Source of the DNA: Pseudomonas sp. PB120
GTDB lineage: Bacteria > Pseudomonadota > Gammaproteobacteria > Pseudomonadales > Pseudomonadaceae
Direction of reading: 5' to 3'
NCBI RefSeq assembly: GCF_009761815.1
Contig: NZ_RWIN01000103.1
Span: 1 to 62,254 of the forward strand
DNA length: 62,254 bases
Shown: piece by piece, positions 52,063 to 60,603 of the stretch
Layout: each line of letters opens with the position of its first letter
Position numbering within the stretch: the first letter of the stretch is position 1
Notes under the pieces: generated by a model
What the model saw: only the letters and a program-made list of their open reading frames with translations
Database searches by the model: none
What the model was told of the DNA's origin: nothing
Program-made: the position numbers and the translations under genes

Positions 52063-53720
52063 GCGTTTGGCTTTAGGGCTTGTTGCACCGCGCCATCTAC
52101 GCTCAGGTCGCTGAAAATGACCTGCTCGCGCTCCTGGGCCGGCAGCTTCGACAGAACGACTTTAGCCCCATGCTTGAGGCGCGCCAGAATCAGCCGCTTG
52201 TCCTCGGCCCGCACCTGCAAAAAGAACGCTTCCAGCGCCTCGATGCTGGTGCCGTCCAGATCGGGAGACTCTTCGAGGCTTAGAATAATCGTGTGAACGG
52301 GCGGTTGCGCGTGCCGCGCCAGACGCAAGGCATTGCCCAGAATCCGCTCCACGTTGGCAAAAAAAAGCGCTTCGCTCGGCCTCACGATCAGCACACCCGG
52401 AATTTCCCTCGCTTGCGGATGACGCTGCAGATCAACAAAATCATGGCCGCTGCCAATTTGCCCCAGCACCTGAATATCCGCCGAAGACATCTGCTTGAGC
52501 ATCAGCACCACGCTGATCGCCACCGCCACCAGCAAGCCGTCCAGCACACCCAATACCAGCACTGCCGCGACCGCGCAGATCACCAGTAACCGGTCGCGGC
52601 GCCAGATGAAATAACGGCCCAGCGGCTGCAGGCTCAGGCCGCGCGCCAATGCATGAATGACGATGGCGGCCAGTACCGGTTCGGGGGTGAGTGCGATGTA
52701 GGGCAGCAACGTCAATACGATCAGCAATACCACCCCCGCCGCCACCGCACCGGCCAGACGCGAACCGGCACCCGCCGCCTCATTGGCCGAGGTCGCGGAA
52801 TAACCGGCGCCCGCCGGCATGCCGTGGAACAGGCCCGACAGCAGGTTCGCCGCGCCGAGGGCCAACAGGTCACGGTTCGAGGACACCCGGTCACCGTGCT
52901 TCAGCGCGAAGGAGCTGATCGATCCATAGGATTCAGCGTACAGAATCATCACCATGGCAAACGCCAGTTCGCCCAGGCGCAGCCAGTCGCTGAACGGCAA
53001 CACCGGCAGATGCGGGACCTCCAGACTGAGGTCGATGACGCCGATCAATTTGACCCCGTAGCTCGACAGGTTCAGCCATTGGCCGGCCGCAATCCCGAGC
53101 GCCACCACCAGCAAACCGCCCGGCACACGCCGGAACCGCGAACACAACCACAGCACCAGCAAGGCCACGGCGGCCACCAGCGCGCCGACTCGATTCCATT
53201 GGGGTAATTGCTCCAGCAGTTGCGGCAAGTAGCGAATCAGGTTGGCGCCGTCCAGGTGCACATCGACGGCGCTCGCGACCTGCTTGAGGATGATGGTCAC
53301 GGCCAGGCCCAACGCAAAGCCCCGCAGCACCGGTTTGGCGATGAACGAGGTCACGCTGCCGAGTTTGAACAGGCCGGCGAGCAGGAAAAATCCGCCAGTG
53401 ACCAGCACCAGGCCGATGGCGAGGATGACGCGCAAACCTGAATCGCCATTGGCCAGCGTGGCCGTGGCCGCAGCGAGGACGGCGGCCGAAGACGAGGTCG
53501 CGGAAACAATGGCAAACCGGCTGGTGCCGAACAATCCGTAGCACAGCAAACCGGCAAACAAGGCGATGACGCCGGCCTGTGGTGGTAATGCGGCGATGCT
53601 TGAATAGGCCACCGCCTCGGGCAACAACAAACCGGCGATCGACAAACCCGCCAGCACGTCCAGCCAACGGTTGGGCGTATCGGCAAGGGGTTGCGTCGAT
53701 GCACCGTGGGCATGAGGCAT
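52059..53720 (-). CDS. SulP family inorganic anion transporter
   Basis: A 553-aa inner-membrane transporter with about 12 helices followed by a C-terminal STAS domain (about residues 420-550). The SulP start is typical (VLAGLSIAGLLLPEAVAYSSIAALPPQAG), and the conserved YSATSANEAAGAGSRLAG region is present. The STAS domain ends with LSLEESPDLDGTSIEALEAF. The start ATG 53718-53720 has GGAG upstream. Sulfate, bicarbonate or dicarboxylates are possible substrates; sequence alone cannot decide. Confidence 0.93.
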   Translation of the reverse strand: MPHAHGASTQPLADTPNRWLDVLAGLSIAGLLLPEAVAYSSIAALPPQAGVIALFAGLLCYGLFGTSRFAIVSATSSSAAVLAAATATLANGDSGLRVILAIGLVLVTGGFFLLAGLFKLGSVTSFIAKPVLRGFALGLAVTIILKQVASAVDVHLDGANLIRYLPQLLEQLPQWNRVGALVAAVALLVLWLCSRFRRVPGGLLVVALGIAAGQWLNLSSYGVKLIGVIDLSLEVPHLPVLPFSDWLRLGELAFAMVMILYAESYGSISSFALKHGDRVSSNRDLLALGAANLLSGLFHGMPAGAGYSATSANEAAGAGSRLAGAVAAGVVLLIVLTLLPYIALTPEPVLAAIVIHALARGLSLQPLGRYFIWRRDRLLVICAVAAVLVLGVLDGLLVAVAISVVLMLKQMSSADIQVLGQIGSGHDFVDLQRHPQAREIPGVLIVRPSEALFFANVERILGNALRLARHAQPPVHTIILSLEESPDLDGTSIEALEAFFLQVRAEDKRLILARLKHGAKVVLSKLPAQEREQVIFSDLSVDGAVQQALKPNA

Positions 53721-53808
53721 GAAGCGTCTCCAGAGAAAGATCGACAAGCCGATCAAGGCCCTAGGGTAGCCGTTTATCCGGCTGGGTGTGTATGCCGGAC
53801 GCACGCCA

Positions 53809-53850
53809 TAAAAAAACGCCGCCCTTCGTTAGAAGAGCAGCGTTTTTTCC
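53809..53850 (-). terminator. Terminator downstream of the amino-acid transporter gene
   Basis: GGAAAAAACGCTGCTC ... GGGCGGCGTTTTTTT on the minus strand forms an imperfect hairpin with a T tract about 90 bp after the transporter stop and before the SulP start. Confidence 0.75.
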
Positions 53851-53869
53851 AGCACCGTGTCGCACCCAT

Positions 53870-53930
53870 CGCGAGCAGGCTCACTCCTACAGAGGACCGT
53901 GCAAATCCTGTGGGAGCGGGCTTACAGCCC
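53870..53930. repeat. Diverged REP pair
   Basis: CATCGCGAGCAGGCTCACTC and CCTGTGGGAGCGGGCTTACA form an imperfect inverted pair adjacent to the transporter stop codon. Confidence 0.75.
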
Positions 53931-53941
53931 CCGCAAAATCA

Positions 53942-55222
53942 TCAGGCAGTCAGCGAATAAACCAACGCCGTAGTCGCCACCAGGCCCACCGCCGTCACGA
54001 AGACGTTGGACGCCTGACCACGATAACGCGCCATGGCCGGCACCTTGCGGATCGCGTACATCGGCATCAGGAACAGGATCGCCGCGATGACCGGGCCACC
54101 GAGGGTTTCGATCATGCCGAGGATGCTCGGGTTCAGGGTGGCGACAATCCAGCACACCACGAGCATGAAAGCAGCCGTCATGCGGTCCAGGGTTTTCGGC
54201 GCCGGACGCTTGCCGCTTTTCACGACCAGGCCTTTGAAACCTTCACTCGCGCCGATGTAGTGCCCCAGGAACGACTTGGAAATGGCCACGAATGCAATCA
54301 ACGGTGCTGCGAAAGCGATGGTCGGGTTGCTGAAGTGGTTAGCCAGGTACGACAGGATCGACAGGTTCTGCGCCTTCGCCTCCGCCAGTTGCGCCGGCGA
54401 CAGGGTCAGCACGCAGCTGAAGACGAAGAACAGCACCATCACCACCATCAAGGCGTGGGCACGGGACAGGATCTGCGAGCTGCGCTCTTCGGCGTGATCG
54501 CCATAACGACGCTTCTGGTCCACCGCAAACGCCGAGATGATCGGCGAATGGTTGAACGAGAACACCATGACCGGAATCGCCAGCCACAACGTGTGCAGCA
54601 ACGCCGACGGTTCAGGCAGGGTCGAGGCGGTGGCCAGGATGCCGCCGTTCCAGTGCGGAATCAGAAACACCGCCAGGAACAGCAACGCCACGATGAACGG
54701 ATAGACCATCAGGCTCATGGCCTTGACGATCGCCTGCTCGCCGCAACGCACCACGGCCAGCAGGCCGAGGATCAGCACGAGCGACAGCACGGCGCGCGGT
54801 GGCGGCATGATGTGCAGTTGATGCTCGAGGAAACTGCCCACGGTGTTGGTCAGCGCCACGCTATAGATCAACAGGATCGGGAAGATCGCGAAGAAGTACA
54901 GCAAGGTGATCAGCGCGCCGGCCTTGATCCCGAAATGCTCTTCTACGACTTCGGTGATGTCGGCGCCTTCGCGTCCGGACAACACGAAGCGCGTCAGGCC
55001 ACGGTGCGCGAAAAACGTCATCGGGAACGCCAACACGGCCAGGACCAGCAACGGCCAGAAGCCGCCCAGACCTGCGTTGATCGGCAAAAACAGGGTGCCG
55101 GCGCCGATGGCGGTGCCAAACAGGCCCAGCATCCACGTGGTGTCATGGCGATTCCAGCTCGAAAGAGTCGCTGGTGTCGCCGCTACATAGCGTTCGTCGA
55201 CGCTATTGGCCTGATCATTCAT
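53942..55222 (-). CDS. HAAAP family amino-acid (serine/threonine-type) transporter
   Basis: A 426-aa proton-coupled permease with about 11 helices, of the hydroxy/aromatic amino acid permease family (SdaC/TdcC group). The first helix TTWMLGLFGTAIGAGTLFLPI and the region PVMVFSFNHSPIISAFA are characteristic. The start ATG 55220-55222 has GGAGAT upstream. Serine or threonine is the likely substrate from family knowledge only. It is a monocistronic gene with its own terminator. Confidence 0.9.
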   Translation of the reverse strand: MNDQANSVDERYVAATPATLSSWNRHDTTWMLGLFGTAIGAGTLFLPINAGLGGFWPLLVLAVLAFPMTFFAHRGLTRFVLSGREGADITEVVEEHFGIKAGALITLLYFFAIFPILLIYSVALTNTVGSFLEHQLHIMPPPRAVLSLVLILGLLAVVRCGEQAIVKAMSLMVYPFIVALLFLAVFLIPHWNGGILATASTLPEPSALLHTLWLAIPVMVFSFNHSPIISAFAVDQKRRYGDHAEERSSQILSRAHALMVVMVLFFVFSCVLTLSPAQLAEAKAQNLSILSYLANHFSNPTIAFAAPLIAFVAISKSFLGHYIGASEGFKGLVVKSGKRPAPKTLDRMTAAFMLVVCWIVATLNPSILGMIETLGGPVIAAILFLMPMYAIRKVPAMARYRGQASNVFVTAVGLVATTALVYSLTA

Positions 55223-55388
55223 CCGGTGGGATCTCCGCATTCCGGTCACTTGCTACCCGGCCAGGGCGAGTCGGAAATATCCGACAGGCAGCGCCCTGCC
55301 CGAAACAGGGGCGCGATTGTCCGGGATTAGTGAGCAGAAGCAAAGACTTAGCTGAGGAATGGTGTTGCGGATCAGATTGACGGGACCC

Positions 55389-55426
55389 TTTATTAAATAG
55401 ATGTTTTAAAAAATCTATTTAATAAA
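55389..55426. promoter_or_regulatory. Large AT-rich palindrome (operator candidate) upstream of the tautomerase gene
   Basis: TTTATTAAATAGAT (55389-55402) is perfectly repeated in inverted form as ATCTATTTAATAAA (55413-55426), with a 10-bp centre. It contains only two G/C pairs per 28 arm positions, which is striking in this GC-rich genome. It lies 65 bp upstream of the tautomerase SD. An operator for a MarR/TetR-type regulator is plausible but unproven. Confidence 0.6.
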
Positions 55427-55490
55427 TGTTTGGCACAATGTATTTTCAATCGTACCTGCCAACCGGCAGTCCTGACAGGCGGAGCTCCTC

Positions 55491-55874
55491 ATGCCACTCG
55501 TTCGCGTCGACATCAAAAACAACCAGGACCCGACCTTCGCCAAGCGCGTCGGCAGACTGATCTACACGGCGATGCACACCACCATCGGCGTTCCCGAGAA
55601 CGACAATTTCCAGATCCTCGTCGAACACGATGAACATCACTTCATTTATGACCCGACGTTCATGGGCATCAACCGCACCGACAACCTGGTGATCATCCAG
55701 ATCACGCTGATGGAAGGCCGAACCACCGAGCAGAAAAAACTGCTCTACAAGACCATCGCCGAAAGCCTGAACACTGAACTGGCGGTGCGCCTTGAAGACG
55801 TGTTCATCAACCTGGTGGAGGTCAAGCGCGAGAACTGGTCGTTTGGCAATGGCATCGGCCAATTTGCCGGCTAA
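55491..55874 (+). CDS. Tautomerase family protein
   Basis: A 127-aa tautomerase-superfamily protein. Pro2 directly after the initiator Met is the expected catalytic base (MPLVRVDIKN). The C-terminal EDVFINLVEVKRENWSFGNG is the classic ending of 4-oxalocrotonate-tautomerase/MSAD-like double-length members. It is cytoplasmic. The SD is AGGCGGAG before ATG 55491. The likely operator upstream suggests tight regulation. Confidence 0.93.
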   Translation: MPLVRVDIKNNQDPTFAKRVGRLIYTAMHTTIGVPENDNFQILVEHDEHHFIYDPTFMGINRTDNLVIIQITLMEGRTTEQKKLLYKTIAESLNTELAVRLEDVFINLVEVKRENWSFGNGIGQFAG

Positions 55875-55972
55875 AGCACGGACTGCAATCCTGGCAAGGT
55901 GACGACCTGACACACGCACGACATTTCCTTATGATGCCAGTCATCTATACCCCTCCACGTCAGTGAGTCGCC

Positions 55973-56569
55973 ATGCCTCGAGTCTCCCGCAAACAAGCCG
56001 ATCTCAACCGCGAAATCATCGTCGAGGCCGCTACGCGCCTGTTTCGCGAGCGCGGTTTGCATGGCATCAGCGTCGTCGATGTGATGGGCGCTGCGGGCCT
56101 GACCCACGGCGGTTTCTATGGCCACTTCGAATCCAGGGAAGCGCTGGCGAAAGAGGCCTGCTCGAGAGCGTTCACTCAATCGATGGAGCGTTGGGAGCAG
56201 AAAATCGCTGATCCCGACGACAGCCGTTCAGCCCGCGAACGCATCATCGTGCCGTACCTGTCCGCGGCCAATCGTGACAACCCCGGTGAAAGCTGCCCGG
56301 TCACCGCGTTTGCCGGCGACATGTGCCATGAAAGCGCTGAAAGCGGCTTGCACCAGACCTACACCCAAGGGCTTGAAGCGTTGCTGAAAATGCTGGCACC
56401 GCTGATGGGGGAAGGTCAGCCAGAGGCCGATCGGAAAGCCGCGCTGGTGAACTATTCGTTGATGGTGGGCGCCCTGACACTGGCCCGCGCGACCAAGGGC
56501 GACGCGTTGTCAGATGAAATTCTCGATGCGGCGCGGACTTTTCTCACATCCGACGGTACATCTGCCTAA
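55973..56569 (+). CDS. TetR/AcrR family transcriptional regulator
   Basis: A 198-aa TetR protein. The HTH spans residues about 10-55 (NREIIVEAATRLFRERGLHG, SVVDVMGAAGLTHGGFYGHF). The C-terminal domain includes Cys residues (GESCPVTAFAGDMCHES), typical of the TetR C-terminal family around alcohol/quinone responses, although the ligand is unknown. It lies 98 bp downstream of the tautomerase gene in the same direction and could control it. Confidence 0.92.
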   Translation: MPRVSRKQADLNREIIVEAATRLFRERGLHGISVVDVMGAAGLTHGGFYGHFESREALAKEACSRAFTQSMERWEQKIADPDDSRSARERIIVPYLSAANRDNPGESCPVTAFAGDMCHESAESGLHQTYTQGLEALLKMLAPLMGEGQPEADRKAALVNYSLMVGALTLARATKGDALSDEILDAARTFLTSDGTSA

Positions 56570-56671
56570 GCTATAAACGTGCACGAGCCATGGTCTTGCC
56601 AAACGGCGTTGTAGCCAGCACTCTCATGCGACATTCGAGCCCCGATATTCCGATGCCCACAGGAGCCCAGC

Positions 56672-57637
56672 ATGCCCGCAACCGTTCTGGTACTGGTTGA
56701 AACCATCAATGACTACCTGCCCATTCTCGAACATCAGGGCTTTCACCTGATACTGGCGCCCACGCCTGCCGAACGCGCTGAGGCGATTAGCCGGCACAGC
56801 GGACAAATCGACGCGGTACTGACCCGCGGCCCCTTGGGCTTGTACGCAGATGAAATCGCCGCCCTGCCCAACCTCAAGATCATCTGCGTGATTGGCGCCG
56901 GTTATGAACACGTCGACCTGCAAGCCGCCGCCGACCGGAACATCACCGTCACCAACGGTGCCGGGGTCAATGCGTCCTCGGTCGCCGACCACGCCATGGC
57001 CATGTTGCTGTCACTGGTGCGTGATGTCCCGCGCTGCGACGCGGCCGTGCGCCGTGGCGAATGGCCAAAGATCATGCGCCCGTCCCTGGCCGGCAAACGC
57101 TTGGGCATTCTCGGTCTCGGCGCCGTCGGCATGGCCATCGCCAAACGTGCTGCCAACGGGTTCGACATGACCGTGAGTTACCACAACCGTCAGCATCGCA
57201 GCGACGTGCCCTACAGCTTCTGCTCGACCCCCACCGAACTGGCCCGCGCTTCGGACTTTCTGATCGTTGCAACGCCCGGTGGTCTCACCACGAAACACCT
57301 GATCAACCGCCATGTGCTCGAGGCGCTGGGCTCCAAAGGCTTCCTCGTCAACATCGCCCGGGCCAGCGTGATCGTCACCACCGACCTGGTCAACGCGCTG
57401 GAGCAACGCCGGATCGCGGGTGCCGCGCTGGATGTCTTCGATTCCGAACCTCACGTGCCGGACACCCTCAAGGCCTTGACCAACGTCATCCTGACGCCGC
57501 ATGTCGCCGGTCTCTCCCCGGAAGCCACTCAAGGCACCGTGGAACTGGTGGGGCGCAACCTGGTGGCCTTCTTCTCCAATCAGCCGGTGCTGACGCCGAT
57601 TGCACTGCCGCCGGCGATGAGCAGCGTCGCTGGTTGA
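56672..57637 (+). CDS. D-isomer-specific 2-hydroxyacid dehydrogenase
   Basis: A 321-aa NAD(P)-dependent dehydrogenase of the D-2-hydroxyacid family (glyoxylate/hydroxypyruvate reductase-like). The Rossmann motif LGILGLGAVGMAIA is intact. The catalytic Arg lies in NIARASVIV, Glu in FDSEP and His in LTPHVAG. Substrate (glyoxylate, hydroxypyruvate, 2-ketogluconate) is not resolved. It stands alone with a moderate SD (AGGAGCCCAGC before the ATG). Confidence 0.93.
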   Translation: MPATVLVLVETINDYLPILEHQGFHLILAPTPAERAEAISRHSGQIDAVLTRGPLGLYADEIAALPNLKIICVIGAGYEHVDLQAAADRNITVTNGAGVNASSVADHAMAMLLSLVRDVPRCDAAVRRGEWPKIMRPSLAGKRLGILGLGAVGMAIAKRAANGFDMTVSYHNRQHRSDVPYSFCSTPTELARASDFLIVATPGGLTTKHLINRHVLEALGSKGFLVNIARASVIVTTDLVNALEQRRIAGAALDVFDSEPHVPDTLKALTNVILTPHVAGLSPEATQGTVELVGRNLVAFFSNQPVLTPIALPPAMSSVAG

Positions 57638-57781
57638 GCTGGATTCAAACGGGTGTATCAAAAACAATGATTGGCAGGCAACACGCTCACCTATAAGGGC
57701 TGCTCGTGGTTGTGGGTGTCGGGTGGGCGCATTAGATTAGCCAATAGTCGCAGGCCTCCAGAATAAGCAGAAGGGATAAGC

Positions 57782-58849
57782 ATGGCGCTTACTGACCAGT
57801 CCACCCGTATCCGCACCGGCGAAGAGCTTGATGCCAGCCTGATCGATCCATACCTCAAGGCGCATATTCCGGGCCTTAGTGGTGTGCCGCAGATCAGCCA
57901 GTTTCCGGGCGGTGCATCGAACCTCACTTACTTGCTGGAATACCCCGGGCAGGAGTTTGTCCTGCGTCGGCCGCCGTTTGGCCACAAGGCCAAATCCGCC
58001 CATGACATGGGCCGCGAATTTCGCATCCTCAATCAACTCAAGGACGGCTTTCCGTATTGCCCGAAAGCCTACGTGCACTGCACCGATGAATCGGTGATCG
58101 GCGCCGAGTTCTATGTGATGGAACGGGTCAACGGGATCATCCTGCGCTCCGAGCTGCCGCCGGAACTGGGCCTGGACTCGGAAAAGACCGAAGCCCTGTG
58201 CAAGAGCTTCATCGACAAGTTTGTCGAGCTGCACCAGGTCGACTACAACGCCTATGGCCTGGGCGACCTCGGCAAGCCCGAAGGCTACGTGGCCCGGCAG
58301 ATCAAAGGCTGGAGCGACCGTTACGAAAAAGCCCTCACCCCGGACGCGCCGCATTGGGACGTGGTGAAAGCCTGGCTCAACGACAAGATGCCGGCCGACC
58401 ACCCGACGTCCAGCATCGTGCACAACGACTACCGCTTCGACAACGTGATCCTCGACCCGAACAACCCGATGCAGATCATCGGCGTGCTCGACTGGGAGTT
58501 GACCACGCTCGGCGACCCGCTGATGGACCTGGGCAACACCCTCGCCTACTGGATCGAAGCCGGCGACCCGGCACCGGTGCAATTGATGCGCCGCCAGCCA
58601 AGCCATGCACCGGGCATGCTGACGCGCCGCGAGTTCGTCGATTACTACGCCGAACGATCGGGCATCCAGATCGACAATTTCGACTTCTACTACTCCTACG
58701 GCCTGTTCCGCCTCGCTGGCATCGTGCAGCAGATCTACTACCGCTTCTTCCATGGCCAGACCCAGGACAAACGCTTCGCGCAGTTCATTCACATGAACAA
58801 ACTGCTGGAGCAGATGAGCCTGCAGGTCATTAAAAAATCCAGCCTCTGA
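57782..58849 (+). CDS. Phosphotransferase family protein (APH/ACAD10-like)
   Basis: A 355-aa aminoglycoside-phosphotransferase-fold kinase of the subfamily linked to acyl-CoA metabolism (ACAD10/11 N-terminal-like). Brenner's motif is IVHNDYRFDNVILDP, followed by the metal Asp in GVLDWELTTLGDPLMDLG. These enzymes may phosphorylate 4-hydroxyacyl-CoAs by analogy with ACAD11, but I infer that. An SDR gene follows 135 bp downstream. SD AGAAGGGAT precedes the ATG. Confidence 0.92.
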   Translation: MALTDQSTRIRTGEELDASLIDPYLKAHIPGLSGVPQISQFPGGASNLTYLLEYPGQEFVLRRPPFGHKAKSAHDMGREFRILNQLKDGFPYCPKAYVHCTDESVIGAEFYVMERVNGIILRSELPPELGLDSEKTEALCKSFIDKFVELHQVDYNAYGLGDLGKPEGYVARQIKGWSDRYEKALTPDAPHWDVVKAWLNDKMPADHPTSSIVHNDYRFDNVILDPNNPMQIIGVLDWELTTLGDPLMDLGNTLAYWIEAGDPAPVQLMRRQPSHAPGMLTRREFVDYYAERSGIQIDNFDFYYSYGLFRLAGIVQQIYYRFFHGQTQDKRFAQFIHMNKLLEQMSLQVIKKSSL

Positions 58850-58855
58850 GATCCC

Positions 58856-58882
58856 CTGTAGGAGCGAGCTTGCTCGCGAAGG
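58856..58882. repeat. Single REP arm
   Basis: CTGTAGGAGCGAGCTTGCTC plus GCGA is an unpaired copy between the phosphotransferase and SDR genes, so these two genes may not be on one uninterrupted transcript. Confidence 0.85.
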
Positions 58883-58984
58883 TCGTAAACGATAACGCGC
58901 GTTTATTGACCAAACGCAGCAAGCCGACCCTACCGAACGGCATCGGCCCCAACCCGGCATTCGACTCAATAACAAGGAATACCC

Positions 58985-59752
58985 ATGTCCAAGACTCAGT
59001 TGTTCGACCTCGACGGCAAAATCGCTTTCGTTTCCGGCGCCAGCCGTGGCATCGGTGAGGCCATCGCCAAATTGCTGGCCCAGCAAGGCGCGCACGTGAT
59101 TGTCTCGAGCCGCAAGCTCGACGGCTGCCAACACGTGGCCGACGCGATCATCGCGGCGGGCGGCAAAGCCACCGCCATCGCGTGCCACATTGGGGAAATG
59201 GAACAGATCAGCCAGGTCTTCGCCGGGATCAAGGAACAGTTCGGGCGCCTGGACATCCTGGTCAACAACGCGGCGACCAACCCGCAGTTCTGCAACGTGC
59301 TGGACACCGACCTCAGCGCCTTCCAGAAGACCGTCGACGTGAACATCCGCGGCTACTTCTTCATGTCGGTTGAAGCCGGCAAATTGATGCGTGAAAACGG
59401 TGGCGGCAGCATCATCAACGTCGCTTCGATCAACGGCATTTCGCCGGGCATCTTCCAGGGCATCTACTCGGTGACCAAGGCTGCCGTGATCAACATGACC
59501 AAAGTGTTCGCCAAGGAATGCGCGCAATTCGGTATTCGCTGCAACGCCCTGCTGCCGGGCCTGACCGATACCAAGTTCGCGTCGGCGCTGGTGAAGAATG
59601 ACGCGATTCTGAAGACCGCATTGCAGCAGATTCCGCTCAAGCGCGTGGCGGATCCGAGCGAAATGGCGGGTGCGGTGTTGTACCTGGCGAGCGATGCGTC
59701 CACCTACACCACCGGGGTTTCGCTGAACGTGGATGGTGGTTTCCTGTCGTGA
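58985..59752 (+). CDS. Short-chain dehydrogenase/reductase (SDR)
   Basis: A 255-aa classical SDR. The cofactor loop is FVSGASRGIGEAIA, NNAATNPQF follows, and the catalytic motif is YSVTKAAVINMTK. The C-terminal part (YLASDASTYTTGVSLNVDGGF) is standard. In several Pseudomonas species this SDR accompanies the phosphotransferase gene upstream. It may act on hydroxyacyl-CoA or hydroxy acids; not proven. Confidence 0.93.
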   Translation: MSKTQLFDLDGKIAFVSGASRGIGEAIAKLLAQQGAHVIVSSRKLDGCQHVADAIIAAGGKATAIACHIGEMEQISQVFAGIKEQFGRLDILVNNAATNPQFCNVLDTDLSAFQKTVDVNIRGYFFMSVEAGKLMRENGGGSIINVASINGISPGIFQGIYSVTKAAVINMTKVFAKECAQFGIRCNALLPGLTDTKFASALVKNDAILKTALQQIPLKRVADPSEMAGAVLYLASDASTYTTGVSLNVDGGFLS

Positions 59753-59762
59753 AGCGATAAAC

Positions 59763-59864
59763 CTGTAGGAGCGAGCTTGCTCGCGATGGATGTAAGAACG
59801 CCGCGTTTCATCAGCAAGCAAGCGTTATCGTTAACGTCCATCGCGAGCAAGCTCGCTCCTACAT
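59763..59864. repeat. REP inverted pair (TGTAGGAGCGAGCTTGCTCGCGA family)
   Basis: Arms from about 59763 (CTGTAGGAGCGAGCTTGCTC...) and up to 59863 (...GAGCAAGCTCGCTCCTACA) are inverted. They lie between the convergent SDR and lipoprotein genes. Confidence 0.9.
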
Positions 59865-59877
59865 TTGATCCCTGCGT

Positions 59878-60099
59878 TTATTGGGTAACACAGCGCGTCA
59901 GGGTGGTGGTTTTCGTCACCTGCGCGTCCACCCGGGCATCGCCCTGCACGTCAGTATTTTCACTGGTCTGACAGGTACGGACCGGATCTGGAGGCGGTGC
60001 GGCGGGGGGCGGTGGTGGTGGGCTGGCACAACCACCAAGAATCGCTGCACAGAGCGCGAATGACAGAAGCGGTAAAACGCGTTTCCCAAGACTATTCAT
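59878..60099 (-). CDS. Small proline-rich lipoprotein, hypothetical
   Basis: A 73-aa precursor starting at ATG 60097-60099. The signal peptide (RVLPLLSFALCAAILGG) ends at lipobox LGGC, then a run of prolines (SPPPPPPAAPPPDP) and a short C-terminal domain with two Cys (RTCQTSENTDVQ, TLTRCVTQ) that may form a disulfide. Asp at +2 is absent (Ala follows the Cys), so outer-membrane sorting is expected. Function is unknown. The proline run is a low-complexity spacer. Confidence 0.75.
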   Translation of the reverse strand: MNSLGKRVLPLLSFALCAAILGGCASPPPPPPAAPPPDPVRTCQTSENTDVQGDARVDAQVTKTTTLTRCVTQ

Positions 60100-60221
60100 A
60101 GGTAGACCCGCGGTAATTGATGTACACATGGGTGTGACAACAAAACAACGCAGGAAAGTCCACTCTCCGGTCACAGAAAACAAAAACACTGTCGAATTTC
60201 CCTGAATCCGGGCACCTCACC

Positions 60222-60473
60222 CTACGAAAGTGCTCCCGGGCGATGCAAGCCGTTACTCTCCAGCTCATAACGCAGTTCTTCAATCAGGGCATCCACCGCT
60301 TCCGGTGTCCTGAGGGTTGAAACGTTCAAGCCACTGACCACCAGATCGACCTGCCCCGACACCGGGTGATAGAGCTTCACCGTTAACGAATTATCACCCG
60401 TGACACTGCAGTCACAGGCCAATGGCGAAAAACTCCGCTCCAGTTGCATACGCAATTGCGCCAGATAAATCAT
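60222..60473 (-). CDS. DUF1652 family protein
   Basis: An 83-aa protein matching the DUF1652 pattern: LAQLRMQLERSFSPLACDCSV at the N-terminus, then a short beta segment and a C-terminal helix (AVDALIEELRYELESNG). DUF1652 proteins are small, Pseudomonas-enriched and of unknown function. It stands 130 bp downstream of the PAS-LuxR gene on the same strand. Confidence 0.82.
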   Translation of the reverse strand: MIYLAQLRMQLERSFSPLACDCSVTGDNSLTVKLYHPVSGQVDLVVSGLNVSTLRTPEAVDALIEELRYELESNGLHRPGALS

Positions 60474-60603
60474 TACGCGTGTCCCGTCGCTGTTTCAAAG
60501 GAGACGACCGGGCCGAATACCCGTATCGCACCCTCACAGACTAAGCACCGCATAATTGCGCCAACACTCGAATTTGCACCCCCGCAATTAGTGCATTTGC
60601 ACC

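Noticed and set aside
55431..55446. A sigma-54 promoter (TGGCAC) before the tautomerase gene
   Set aside because: The -24 element matches, but the expected -12 TTGC is absent at the correct spacing.
57737..59821. A 694-codon open frame antisense to the phosphotransferase and SDR genes
   Set aside because: Both sense genes have complete catalytic motifs; the antisense translation shows none and spans the intergenic REP arm.
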